Origin: Bdellovibrio sp. NC01
GTDB lineage: Bacteria > Bdellovibrionota > Bdellovibrionia > Bdellovibrionales > Bdellovibrionaceae
Direction: 5' to 3'
Assembly (NCBI RefSeq): GCF_006874625.1
Contig: NZ_CP030034.1
Location: 1,054,001 to 1,118,000 of the forward strand
DNA length: 64,000 nt
How positions within the stretch are numbered: the stretch's first letter is position 1; each line of letters begins with the position of its first letter. The notes beneath the pieces are model-generated. The model saw nothing but the letters and a program-made list of their open reading frames with translations. It searched no databases and had not been told where the DNA came from. Positions 52,267 to 62,400 of the stretch are shown here, in pieces. The translations under genes and the position numbers were made by a program.

Positions 52267-54984
52267 ATGCACCAGACGCAAACGGCTGATAAGCCAACAT
52301 CAAAAACTCCTGTTCCGCAAAAATTTGTGTATTTTTTTGCTGCAGGTGAATCTGAAGGCAATGCGGGAATGAAGAATATCCTTGGCGGTAAAGGTGCGAA
52401 CCTTGCCGAAATGACTTCTTTGGGAATTCCAGTTCCTCCGGGCTTCACGATTTCGACAGAGATCTGCACGCACTTCTATGAAGAGGGCGGCAAACTTCCT
52501 GAGTGGGTTCGTCCTAAAGTGACTGAAGCTATGGCGAAAGTTGAAGCGAAGATCGGTAAGAAATTCGGCGATGCCAATGATCCATTGCTAGTATCTGTTC
52601 GTTCGGGCGCGCGCGCCTCAATGCCAGGTATGATGGATACAATTTTGAATTTGGGTTTGAATGATCAAACTGTTGAAGGTCTTGCGAAGTCTTCTAACAA
52701 TCCACGTTTTGCTTGGGACTCTTATCGTCGTTTCATCCAAATGTATTCTGATGTTGTGATGGGTATGAACTCATCTCTTCTTGAAGTGACTTTGGAAGAC
52801 ATGAAAGAAGACAAGCACTACAAATTGGATACAGAATTGACTGTTGATGATTTGAAACTTCTTGTGAAGAAATTCAAAGAACTTGTTTTGCAAATGACAG
52901 GTCGTTCTTTCCCAACAGATCCTTGGGAACAATTGTGGGGCGCGATCTCTGCGGTATTCCACTCTTGGAACACTCCGCGTGCGATCACTTACCGTGATCT
53001 TCACAGCATCCCAGCAGCTTGGGGTACAGCCGTAAATATTCAATCAATGGTCTTCGGTAACATGGGTGATGATTCTGCAACAGGTGTTGCGTTCACTCGT
53101 AATCCATCGACTGGTGAAAAAGCATTCTTCGGTGAATTCTTGATCAATGCGCAAGGTGAGGACGTTGTTGCGGGTATCCGTACTCCACAGCCGATCACTA
53201 AAATTGCAGCAGACTTGGCTGGTGTGAAGTCTTTGGAAGAAGCTCTTCCAGAAGCTTACAAACAGCTTGTTGAGATCTACAAAAAGCTAGAGACTCACTA
53301 CCGCGATATGCAAGATATCGAATTCACAATCGAGCGTTCAAAATTGTGGATGCTACAAACTCGTAACGGCAAACGTACTGCTGCGGCAGCGTTGAAAATC
53401 GCTTGCGACATGATCGATGAAAAGATGATTTCAGAAGAGGAAGCAATTCTTCGTCTAGATCCTTCATCATTGGATCAATTACTGCATCCAACTCTAGATC
53501 CTAAAGCACAAAAAACTTTGTTGGCGAAAGGCTTGCCAGCATCTCCAGGTGGCGTGAACGGTCAAATCGTATTCACATCTGAAGAAGCGGTTGAGTGGAA
53601 AGAACAAGGTAAGAAAGTTATCTTGGTTCGCGTAGAGACTTCTCCGGAAGACATCGCCGGTATGGTGGCTGCGCAAGGTATCTTCACTTCACGTGGCGGT
53701 ATGACATCGCATGCAGCGGTTGTTGCGCGTGGTATGGGTAAATGCTGTGTTGCTGGTTGTGCGGAAGTAGAAGTGGACTACAAAACTGAAACGATGAAAG
53801 TGAAAGGCTACGTTCTTAAGAAGGGCGATGTGATCACTTTGGACGGTTCAACAGGCGAAGTTTACTTGGGCGAAGTGAAAACGATCGAGCCAAAACTTGA
53901 AGGTACTTTCGAGCGCATCATGGAAATCGCTGACCGCGTTCGTAAATTGAAAGTTCGCACGAATGCCGATACTCCGAAAGATGCACAAACTGCGAAAAAT
54001 TTCGGTGCAGAGGGCATCGGTCTTTGCCGTACAGAACATATGTTCTTCGGCGCAGATCGTATCGACGCTGTTCGTGAAATGATCATCGCTGATAATAAAA
54101 TTGATCGCGAAAAAGCATTGTCGAAATTGTTGCCAATGCAACGTGATGACTTCTATCAATTGTTCAAAATCATGGACGGTCTTCCAGTGACAATTCGTTT
54201 GTTGGATCCACCTCTTCATGAGTTCGTTCCTCACACTGACGAAGAAACGAAGGAATTGGCGAAACGTATTCACACGGATTACGATCGTCTGCGCATGAAA
54301 GTAAAAGCGCTTCACGAGTTCAACCCAATGTTGGGTCACCGTGGTTGCCGTCTTGCGATCACTTATCCTGAAATCTATATCATGCAAGTTCGTGCGATTG
54401 CCGAAGCTGCTTGTCAGATGTTGGCTGAAGGTAAAAAACTTTCTGCTCCAGAGATCATGATTCCATTGATCGCGACTGATAAAGAGCTTGAGATCTTGCG
54501 CGGCCAAGCAGAACAAGAAGTTAAAAAAGTTCAGACAGAGAAAAACATCAAGTTCGAATACCACATCGGTACAATGATCGAACTTCCGCGCGCCGCTTTG
54601 ACTGCGGATGCGATCGCTGAACACGCTGACTTCTTTAGCTTCGGTACGAACGATTTGACACAAACGACTTTGGGGCTGTCTCGTGACGACTCGGGCCGCT
54701 TCTTGGGTTCATACGTTTCTCAAGGTATCTTGCCGAAAGATCCATTCATGTCGATCGATCAAGTGGGTGTCGGTAACTTGGTGAAAATGGGTGTGGACTT
54801 GGGTCGTCGCACGAAACCTACTTTGAAAGTGGGTGTGTGCGGTGAACACGGTGGTGATCCAGATTCTATCGAGTTCTTCCATAAGGCAGGACTTGATTAC
54901 GTATCGTGCTCGCCATTCCGCGTGCCTATCGCAAGACTGGCAGCTGCAAGAGCCGCTCTTCTTACGAAGAAACTTCATTCTTAA
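52267..54984 (+). CDS. ppdK: pyruvate, phosphate dikinase
   Basis: 905 residues, normal length with a ~20-residue N-terminal extension. The nucleotide-binding domain opens with NILGGKGANLAEMTSLGIPVPPGF. The phosphohistidine domain has GGMTSHAAVVARGMG with catalytic His482 and regulatory Thr480, the residue modified by the DUF299 regulator encoded at 2798-3646. The C-terminal PEP/pyruvate barrel has ARG-like IGTMIELPRAALTADAIAE, FFSFGTNDLTQTTLGLSRDD and GVCGEHGGDP. It interconverts pyruvate, ATP and Pi with PEP, AMP and PPi. A possible promoter (TTGATA..TTTTAT) lies near 52195-52225. Confidence 0.97.
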   Translation: MHQTQTADKPTSKTPVPQKFVYFFAAGESEGNAGMKNILGGKGANLAEMTSLGIPVPPGFTISTEICTHFYEEGGKLPEWVRPKVTEAMAKVEAKIGKKFGDANDPLLVSVRSGARASMPGMMDTILNLGLNDQTVEGLAKSSNNPRFAWDSYRRFIQMYSDVVMGMNSSLLEVTLEDMKEDKHYKLDTELTVDDLKLLVKKFKELVLQMTGRSFPTDPWEQLWGAISAVFHSWNTPRAITYRDLHSIPAAWGTAVNIQSMVFGNMGDDSATGVAFTRNPSTGEKAFFGEFLINAQGEDVVAGIRTPQPITKIAADLAGVKSLEEALPEAYKQLVEIYKKLETHYRDMQDIEFTIERSKLWMLQTRNGKRTAAAALKIACDMIDEKMISEEEAILRLDPSSLDQLLHPTLDPKAQKTLLAKGLPASPGGVNGQIVFTSEEAVEWKEQGKKVILVRVETSPEDIAGMVAAQGIFTSRGGMTSHAAVVARGMGKCCVAGCAEVEVDYKTETMKVKGYVLKKGDVITLDGSTGEVYLGEVKTIEPKLEGTFERIMEIADRVRKLKVRTNADTPKDAQTAKNFGAEGIGLCRTEHMFFGADRIDAVREMIIADNKIDREKALSKLLPMQRDDFYQLFKIMDGLPVTIRLLDPPLHEFVPHTDEETKELAKRIHTDYDRLRMKVKALHEFNPMLGHRGCRLAITYPEIYIMQVRAIAEAACQMLAEGKKLSAPEIMIPLIATDKELEILRGQAEQEVKKVQTEKNIKFEYHIGTMIELPRAALTADAIAEHADFFSFGTNDLTQTTLGLSRDDSGRFLGSYVSQGILPKDPFMSIDQVGVGNLVKMGVDLGRRTKPTLKVGVCGEHGGDPDSIEFFHKAGLDYVSCSPFRVPIARLAAARAALLTKKLHS

Positions 54985-55007
54985 TTTTTAAATTAAAGAA
55001 GAAAAGA

Positions 55008-55040
55008 AAAAGGGAGTCTGCTGAAGACTCCCTTTTTTAT
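55008..55040. terminator. ppdK terminator, shared with the convergent lipoprotein gene
   Basis: AAAAGGGAGTCT-GCTGA-AGACTCCCTTTTTT. It has the same stem sequence as the terminator at 55668-55706. Confidence 0.92.
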
Positions 55041-55043
55041 TTT

Positions 55044-55505
55044 TTAGAAAGTGGGCAGGGCAGAAGGATTGCGCTGCTTCGGAGATGATTCCGCCACTGG
55101 TAAAGCCGGATCATTCGGTATCGAGCAAAGTGGTTTTACATTATAAATTTGCGGCGGATCGTAAGTTTTATCACCATTCATATCGATCGCCATTCCGATG
55201 ATTCCACCGAACACAATATTTCCCAACACACCAGCGACTACGTCATATTTCGTTTGAATAACGCCGCTTTGAGTTTTGTCGTTGCAGGTAACGGTAATAG
55301 GAATGTCCTCTTTTGAGCGATAAACCATGACAGTGCGCTCTCCGGTGTCGGTTGTGTATTCGCCATCAGGAAGCGAAATCTTCGTCGAGCCTTTGTCGTT
55401 ACCGCCGACGAAATGAACCGGGATCTTATCTGATTTTACGATAGTTGCACATGCACCAAGAAACATCATTGAACAGATACAAGCCGCTTTTAAAAGAGCA
55501 TTCAC
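55044..55505 (-). CDS. lipoprotein with Gly-rich membrane-like segment
   Basis: 153 residues from the GTG at 55505, where GGAGG lies seven bases upstream. A longer frame to 55553 (TTG) would put the lipobox too far in. The lipobox is LGAC (Cys about 19), followed by ATIVKSDKIPVHF. The body has a PEGA-like strand set (TKISLPDGEYTTDTGERTV) and a hydrophobic Gly-rich stretch VVAGVLGNIVFGGIIGMAID that resembles the end of YajG/PEGA-like lipoproteins. The role is unknown. It lies between two terminators with identical stems. Confidence 0.78.
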   Translation of the reverse strand: MNALLKAACICSMMFLGACATIVKSDKIPVHFVGGNDKGSTKISLPDGEYTTDTGERTVMVYRSKEDIPITVTCNDKTQSGVIQTKYDVVAGVLGNIVFGGIIGMAIDMNGDKTYDPPQIYNVKPLCSIPNDPALPVAESSPKQRNPSALPTF

Positions 55506-55667
55506 TTCAGGTCCTCCTGTTGTTGCAGGACTCACATCGGAGTGTGAAGGCAAAAATAAAGCGTCTCAAACTGAGTAAACATATAAATGTTTTCTAAGTT
55601 CGTACAGTTAACTATCTTGTGAATTTACGGTGAAAATTTGCGTCGGGGAGTGGAAGTTAAAAAGTCA

Positions 55668-55706
55668 TAAAAAAAGGGAGTCTTTGCAGACTCCCTTTTT
55701 GTTTTT
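55668..55706 (-). terminator. terminator of the 51-residue-repeat gene
   Basis: AAAAGGGAGTCT-TTGC-AGACTCCCTTTTT with T-runs on the minus-strand side. Confidence 0.9.
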
Positions 55707-57099
55707 AAAGAGCTTTAATCAGTGAAGTGATGCTGTTTAAAGTTTCAGCGCCATTGTCGAAGCGGAAGCGAATCGTTCCATTCGCATAAACTCTTGAAAC
55801 AGTGCCAGGGTAATTATTGATCAAGCCACGAGTGCCGACCTTTACGCCGTTAAGACTTGAAATGATTTTTACAAGATAGTCAGTTTTCGTGTAGGCGGTT
55901 CTACCGGAATCATAACTGACAAGGACTGTTTTGTTCGCAAGCATCCAAGTAATTTTTCCTTCATAACCAGAGTACATAACAGTTTCGCCGACATAAAAAC
56001 CCTCAAGACTACGTACGATTTTTACAAGAGCGCTCAAGCTAACTATTGTCTGTGTTCCGCTTTCAAATCGGAACACGGCTGTGCCATTAGAATAAATTGA
56101 TTTAATAACACCCTTGTAGTCGCTGTAAGAAACTTCTTCACCAACAGTCCATCCACTCATCGAATTTAGGATGCGTGCAAGTGAATCGATGCTAATAACC
56201 GACACTGATCCCGATTCAAAAACAAACTCAACGGTTCTGTTCGAATAGATCGTGCGAATTTTACCTTCGTAATTGCTGTACATGGCGCGATCACCGACAA
56301 CCCATCCGTTCATCGAGCGCTCTAGACGCACTAATGAAGTAATAGAAATGACTGACTCTGTGCCGCTTTCGAATCTGAATTTGACTGTGCCATTCGAATA
56401 AATTTGCGAAATTGTTCCCAGGTAATTGCTATACATGGCTTGTTGGCCGATGTTCCAACCTTGAGATGAATTCAACAACTTCACGAATTGCGTAAGGCCA
56501 ACAACGGATTTAGTGCCGCTTTGGAATTCAATGAGGGCGCTTTCATTAGTATAAAGCTTTTTGATCGTAACTTCATAGCCCGCATATAAAACGCGTTCAT
56601 CAACGCTGAAGCCTTTTAAAGATTTTCGGGCGGCAGCTAGGTCTTTCAGTTCTACGATGGATGAGCTGCCACTTGCAAAGAGAATTCGCGCCATGCCGTT
56701 TTCATAGATCTCCATGATCTGAACGTCATAACCAGAATAGACAGCCGAATCGCCAACATGAAGAGGACGATTGAGATCATTTGCTTCAGGCGGAGCCGGG
56801 CGTGGTGGCGCGGGTTTCGGTGGAGCAGGCTTCGGCGGAGCTGGTTTCGGGGGCGCCGGCTTTGTCGGTGTTGTTGGTTTTTTCTCTTCAGCTTTTTTGT
56901 CGTCTGATTTTTTATCATCCGACTTTTTATCTTCTTGTTTTGCAGTTGCCGTTGATGGCGTCGTGTTGCCGGTCGACGTTTGCGTTGGAGTATCGAAGCC
57001 TGGTAAGTCGACAAGCGTTTCGTCGCCAGCCCAAGCTGCGTTCATAGAAAGGCTTAATAAAACAGCAGTCGCGATGTGTTTTGCGTAATTTACTTTCAT
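55705..57099 (-). CDS. secreted protein with seven 51-residue SH3-like repeats
   Basis: 464 residues. A signal peptide (cleavage near AWA-GD) is followed by a low-complexity region with KKSDDKK repeats and four to five KPAPP/RPAPP units (about 50-105). The remaining ~355 residues are seven tandem repeats of 51 residues with the consensus GWxVGxxxMYSxYxGxI, then a Y-S-N-G-T strand pair, FRFESG and a SVISI-x-SL helix. Repeats 3-5 are the closest to each other. The pattern resembles small SH3/Tudor barrels. The Pro-rich linker could cross a wall layer, with the repeats facing a partner. It follows the metallopeptidase gene after 51 bases. The family is unknown to me. Confidence 0.9.
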   Translation of the reverse strand: MKVNYAKHIATAVLLSLSMNAAWAGDETLVDLPGFDTPTQTSTGNTTPSTATAKQEDKKSDDKKSDDKKAEEKKPTTPTKPAPPKPAPPKPAPPKPAPPRPAPPEANDLNRPLHVGDSAVYSGYDVQIMEIYENGMARILFASGSSSIVELKDLAAARKSLKGFSVDERVLYAGYEVTIKKLYTNESALIEFQSGTKSVVGLTQFVKLLNSSQGWNIGQQAMYSNYLGTISQIYSNGTVKFRFESGTESVISITSLVRLERSMNGWVVGDRAMYSNYEGKIRTIYSNRTVEFVFESGSVSVISIDSLARILNSMSGWTVGEEVSYSDYKGVIKSIYSNGTAVFRFESGTQTIVSLSALVKIVRSLEGFYVGETVMYSGYEGKITWMLANKTVLVSYDSGRTAYTKTDYLVKIISSLNGVKVGTRGLINNYPGTVSRVYANGTIRFRFDNGAETLNSITSLIKAL

Positions 57100-57150
57100 A
57101 TTTTTTCTCCGGTTATTCCTGTTAAATAGTTAAAAGTTTTTTCTTCTAAA

Positions 57151-58866
57151 TTAATGACAAGTGTTTAAAGCCTTCGGGTTTTCCTGAGCCGCCAGTGACG
57201 AACAGCTTTGTGGAATGTCTTTTCCAAGCCCCAAGTGAATTTGAATCGCCCGGAACAGATCCGAAGAGTGAGGATCTGTCGATGATTCATTCTTAAGACT
57301 GAGTGTTTCGTTGGAAGCAGCAAAGAAGCAGCCGAAGTTTTGAGTCGTCACGTGATCGGTCTTTGCTAAAGCCACCATCACTTGATTCGAAAACAGGTCA
57401 GCGAAGTCCTCTGCGCCATATTTGCCTGAAGTTTGTTTGTCACGTACGCACAGCTGTTGGTTGCTCATGCTGTTGCTGAAGTTATCAACGACGTGACCTA
57501 ACTCGTGCGCTAGAATGGCCATGCCGATTTGTGGATAACGTACACTCAACCAACTGACTTTAATTGAAGTGTCTGAGGCCAGAGTAGCGTCGGACACATT
57601 CAAGTCGATCATTTCGCCACATAAGAAATTTGAATCTTGTGGAATCGCGGAATACAACACAGCCATCGTAAAAATAGTCGAGGCATCGTAAGCCGCAGCT
57701 TTTTTAACTTCTTCTGTTTCTGATTTTACACCGAGCTTCAGTGTGTTGCCCCACGCACGTGTCATTTCAGTCGGCGTTTTCGGCCAAGTAAATGTGCTGT
57801 CTTTTAACTTTGCTTTTGCTGGATCTGAATCGGGCAGAAGACTCATAGCTCTTTGACGAACGAGTTCTGCTTTTTCTTTGAAAGCTGTCAAAGTTTGTTC
57901 TTGAGGATACAAATTCAAAGTTTGGTAGTAGCGCTTTTCACACTTATCAATCAAAGAGTCTTGGGCCGCCATACGTTGTTTGAATGTGTTTTTAACTTTT
58001 GACCCATTATAAAGCTTTAAAAGATCAGAGGTCTGAAGTTTTGCCTGTTCTAAAACAGCAGCGCCTTTTCCGCGAATGAAGAAATCAAATAAGGCAATGC
58101 CATAAGCGGAGCTTGAAAGGGCCTCGATCTCTTCATTATCAAGGGCTTCTTTTTTTAAAGCTTTTGTCGCAATTTCTTCTGACATTGTCAGAAGTGGTGA
58201 ACCGAGTTGTTCATTCAGAATTTTTTGGGTTTCAAGCGCTTTATTTGCAACCTCATATGTCGCTTCAACAACTGAAACATTTGGATAAAGGGTTTGCACA
58301 TAAGTCGCACCTTTTTTAATTCCAAATTTGCCGCTGGCTTTATAAACGTCAGTCTGAGAAAGCGCAGTGATGCCTTGCAAACCCACCTCATGCGGCAGAC
58401 TATCACTGCCAGTTAAAAGCATGATGGCTTTCACTGCTTTTTCTTGAGCTGGATTCAAGCGAATTGCCGCGAACCCAGGTTCTTCAACCTCGATACGACT
58501 TAAAAGTATTTTTGCCATCTCTTGAGTGACCGCGACTTTTTGATTTAAAAGCGGACGGAGATTTTTATCGAAGTAATCTTTCATGCCCGGGCCCGGCGTT
58601 TGTTTGCTTTCAAGTAAAGACACCAGCTCGGGAATCGTTGTGTCTTTGCAGAGATCATTGAAGCATTGATCGGCAAGAGAACCGCTGTTGCGCGCGTTTG
58701 ATACCGGGCGGGCATCCGCATCAGTGATTGCAGTTTTCGTAGCCGCAGCAGCCTTGGCCTTATCTGTAGGCGGAGCTGTGCGCTCGCCTTCGTTTTTACA
58801 CGCGCTCAAAGTAAGAACGGTTGTCGTTAGCAAGCCCGTGATAAATGCAAAGCGGCTGTGTTTCAT
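57151..58866 (-). CDS. putative zinc metallopeptidase lipoprotein (HExxH)
   Basis: 571 residues from the ATG at 58866 (AGGAG upstream); a GTG-type start at 58893 adds nine. The lipobox is LSAC (Cys about 23). A ~420-residue helical region follows. The catalytic segment is AILAHELGHVVDNF with HELGH at 454-458, and the downstream GAEDFADLFSNQVMVAL could supply the third zinc ligand, as in DUF4344-like peptidases. The C-terminal region is Cys-rich (about six Cys), probably disulfide-bonded. It may process envelope or prey proteins. It likely shares an operon with the repeat protein downstream. Confidence 0.82.
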   Translation of the reverse strand: MKHSRFAFITGLLTTTVLTLSACKNEGERTAPPTDKAKAAAATKTAITDADARPVSNARNSGSLADQCFNDLCKDTTIPELVSLLESKQTPGPGMKDYFDKNLRPLLNQKVAVTQEMAKILLSRIEVEEPGFAAIRLNPAQEKAVKAIMLLTGSDSLPHEVGLQGITALSQTDVYKASGKFGIKKGATYVQTLYPNVSVVEATYEVANKALETQKILNEQLGSPLLTMSEEIATKALKKEALDNEEIEALSSSAYGIALFDFFIRGKGAAVLEQAKLQTSDLLKLYNGSKVKNTFKQRMAAQDSLIDKCEKRYYQTLNLYPQEQTLTAFKEKAELVRQRAMSLLPDSDPAKAKLKDSTFTWPKTPTEMTRAWGNTLKLGVKSETEEVKKAAAYDASTIFTMAVLYSAIPQDSNFLCGEMIDLNVSDATLASDTSIKVSWLSVRYPQIGMAILAHELGHVVDNFSNSMSNQQLCVRDKQTSGKYGAEDFADLFSNQVMVALAKTDHVTTQNFGCFFAASNETLSLKNESSTDPHSSDLFRAIQIHLGLGKDIPQSCSSLAAQENPKALNTCH

Positions 58867-58985
58867 TTTGAGAAACTCCTTTTTAGGGCACACCAGTGTC
58901 TAACTATTGACTACTAAACCTCGCTATATTTTCAGCGAAGCTTCGTGCGTGAGCCTTTGTAAGGAGTGGAGCAGAAGAAATGCCA

Positions 58986-59009
58986 AGTTCGGAGCAAAAC
59001 GCTCCGAAC
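58986..59009 (-). terminator. perfect 10-bp-stem hairpin after the small membrane-protein gene
   Basis: AGTTCGGAGC-GTTT-TGCTCCGAACT on the minus strand, followed by TGGCATTTCTTC. The T-run is weak, so it is a probable terminator or mRNA 3' stabiliser. Confidence 0.6.
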
Positions 59010-59030
59010 TGAGCGCAAAACGCAAGACGA

Positions 59031-59159
59031 CTATTTCACAAAGTAGGTAACAAGAATCGTGAAGACCATTGATGTCAGCATGATTTTGAAAGCGATTTCG
59101 GCACCTGTAACAACTCGGCGTTGCGCGACAGGCTCGATCTCTATTTTCTTATATTGCAT
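59031..59159 (-). CDS. 42-residue single-span membrane protein
   Basis: A small gene missing from longer ORF sets. The ATG at 59159 has GGAGG seven bases upstream. The sequence has a polar, basic start (MQYKKIEIEPVAQRRVVTG) and then a hydrophobic segment of ~20 residues (AFKIMLTSMVFTILVTYFV) before the TAG. This is the form of a small N-in membrane peptide. It is the last gene before the smc upstream region and has its own hairpin. The family is unknown; toxin-like or regulatory small membrane proteins are possible. Confidence 0.7.
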   Translation of the reverse strand: MQYKKIEIEPVAQRRVVTGAEIAFKIMLTSMVFTILVTYFVK

Positions 59160-59360
59160 GGCAACCTCCTGATTTAGAAAGTTACTCTTCGTGGGATCAA
59201 GGCCGCCTCAAGACTCATTCATGACGCATAAAGAAAAAGTAAGTATTTGACGCGACTGCGCCAGTATAGACAGATCTGCTTAAGTTTTCAGCGAATCGCC
59301 TTCTTTTAAAACGCTATGGTTGACATAAATAACGAACGTGGCGAGATTGAAATGGCCTTT

Positions 59361-59374
59361 GGTCTAGCTAGACC
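59361..59374. promoter_or_regulatory. 14-bp perfect palindrome upstream of smc
   Basis: GGTCTAGCTAGACC, inside a larger imperfect dyad CCTTTGGTCTAGC/GCTAGACCTTTGG, lies 32 bases before the smc start and downstream of a TTGACA hexamer. It is operator-like, or a hairpin in the smc leader. Confidence 0.5.
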
Positions 59375-59405
59375 TTTGGCTTGATCGTTATGAGGGGAAT
59401 ATACC

Positions 59406-62400
59406 TTGAGAATTAAGAAAATTGAACTCGTAGGTTTTAAGTCATTTAAGGATCGTACAGTTATCCAGTTTGATGCTGGTATCACTGGTATCGTCGGACC
59501 AAATGGTTGCGGTAAATCGAACATCGTCGATGCGTTGATGTGGGTCATGGGGGACCAATCAGCGAAAGATCTTCGTGCGTCGCAAATGACAGACGTTATC
59601 TTCGGTGGTGCTGAAGGTTACGCTCCACTTGGTATGTGTGAAGTCTCTTTGACCCTTGAAAATGATGGTGGCGCGTTCCCAGCTAAATACATCAAACACG
59701 CAGAGATCATGGTGACTCGTCGTCTTCACAGAAACGGTGAAGGTGAATACTTCATCAATAAAGAACCAGCTCGCTTGAAGGACTTGCAAGAGATCTTCAT
59801 GGATACGGGGGCGGGCTCTAAAGGTTTCTCTATCATCGCTCAAGGTATGATCGGTAAGATCATCACTGCGAAACCTGAAGACCGTCGTATGCTTATCGAA
59901 GAAGCTGCGGGTATTACGAAGTTCAAAGCTCGTAAAAAAGAATCACAACGTAAGTTGATTTCAACAGATCAAAACTTGGTGCGTTTGCAAGACATCATCG
60001 GTGAATTAAAACGCCAAATCGATTCATTGCAAAGACAAGCACAACGTGCAGAACGCTACCGTAACATCAAAAACCAAATCGAAGATTTGGATTTGTGGGT
60101 GTCGACGGCTCAGTACGTTGAATTGAAGCGTGCGGCTGATGAAGCGCAAGCGATCTTCAACGAAGCACAAAGCATGGAAATCGAAGGTGAGTCGAACCTT
60201 TCTACTCTTCAAGGCCAATTGGAAGTTTTGAAACTTCAAATCCTTGAAAAAGAGAAAATGGTTGAAGAACACCAAACTCTTCACTTCGAAAAACAAAGCA
60301 CTGTTCAAAAGAAAGAGATGGAGATTCAAGAACTTCGTTTCGAAATTGAACAAGCTCGTCGTAACGAACAAATGACTGGTACGATCTTGCAAGAACAGCA
60401 AGCGCGCCAAGAATTGCTTGCTCGCGACAAAGCTGCTCTTGAAGAACAAGTGACTGAGTTGAAAGAAGAAGCTGAAACTTTGACAGCAACTTTCACAGAG
60501 AAAAACGACATCTTCCAAAACTTCAACTCTCGTATTGGAACTGTTGATGAAGATTTGACAACAAAACGCCGCGAATTGTTCGCTGTGGGTCAATCAGAGT
60601 CTTCTTTGGATGCTCGTGTAAATTCATTGTCAGCACAAATCGCTGATTTGACAGATCGTCAAGACAACGAACAACAAGTGTTGAACGAACTTCGTGAAAA
60701 ACAAGTTGAGTTCGAAGCGCGCCGTAAAAAAGTGACGAACGAACTTGATAAAGAACGCCAAATGCAATTGGACTTGGCTTCTGACGTTGATTCATTCGAA
60801 GCGAATAAAAAAATCCTTACTGATTCATTGAACGAGAAAAAAGCTGAAGTTGAATCATTCAAAGATTCTTTGAATGAAGTGGCTTCACGTTTGTACGGTC
60901 TTGAAAATTTGCAAAACAACTTCGAAGGTTTCCAAGAAGGTGTGAAGCAAGTGATGTTGTGGCAAAAAACTCGCACTCAAGAGTTGATGGCTGACGGTTC
61001 AGTTGTCACTCACTTCCAACCAGTTTCTGAAGTGGTTGAAGTTCCAGCTGAGTACGAAGTGGCTATGGAAGCGGCATTGGGCTCACGCCTGCAAATGCTT
61101 TTGTCTTCTGATGCAAACATTGCTGTAGACGCTGTTTCTCATTTGAAAGAACAAAAATCAGGTCGTTCAAGCTTCATGTCTGCGAACGATCAAGTTTTGG
61201 CTTACAACCGTTCTGAAGCTCCAATCGGTCAAAATGGTGTGCAAGCTATTTTGAAAGATGTTGTTAAAGCGGCTGATAAATTCCAAAACGCAGTCACTTA
61301 TATGTTGGACGGTGTTGCGATCGTCGATTCAATCCGCACGGCTTTGAATCTTCGCGCGACGTACACTGGTTGGACATTCGTGACTCTTGACGGTGACACT
61401 TTGACTGCTGACGGTGTTTTGACGGGTGGTTCATCTGAATCTGCTGATTCAGGTATGCTAAAACGTCGCCGTGAGATCAAAGAGTTGTCAGAGAAAAAAG
61501 ACGAATACGCTGGTAAATTGAAATTGGCTCAAATGACTTTGAAAAAAGTTGAAGAGCAATTGGCGAACGTTCTGAACGATTTCGAAGGTGCTCAAAAACG
61601 CAAAATGGATCAAGAGATCAAAGTTGCGGAATTGAGAAAAGACCTTGAGCGCGCGGAAAACGAAGTTCAAAACGCACAAGCTGCGGTTGAACGCCAAGAA
61701 CGCGAAGTTAAAAAACTAACTGAGCAACTTGAAGTTCAAGAACAGAAAATGGAAGAGTTGAACCAAGCTTTGATCGAAGCTCGCGAGAAGAAAGTTCTTC
61801 TTGAAGGTGAAGTCGAAACTTTGAACTCTGAATTGAACTCTGTTCGTTTGGGCTTTGATGGTCTTCAAGCTGAAGTGACAGATCTTCAAGTAAGATCAGC
61901 TTCTAAAACTCAAGAATACACGGGTGTTCTAAGACAGCTTGAAATGGTGACGAAGTCATTGGCAGACCTTGAAGCGCAACTAGCTCGTATGAGCGAAGAA
62001 GCTGAAGGCTACAACTCTCAAATGACTGAGAGCCAAGTGACTTTGGAAGAAAAGAAAATCGAATTCGAACGCCTTTTGGATGAAGTTGAGCAATTGAAAT
62101 TGCAAGCAGCTCGCACAAAAGACGAATACGAAGTGATGTCTGAATCAATTCGCGCTATCGAAGACGAAGCTTCGGCTTCTCAACGTGCACGCAATGAACG
62201 TCAGCACAAAATGAACGACTCTCAATTGAAGCTTGAACAAGCTAAGATGAAAGAGCAGTACTTGATCGATTCTATCCGCGAACGTTACATGTTGAACCTT
62301 CCGGACGTTATCGAGAAGTACATCAATAAAGAAGGCGACTTCTTGCAAGCTGATGCTCAACTAAAAGATCTTCGCGAGAAATTGGCGAAAATCGGTGAAG

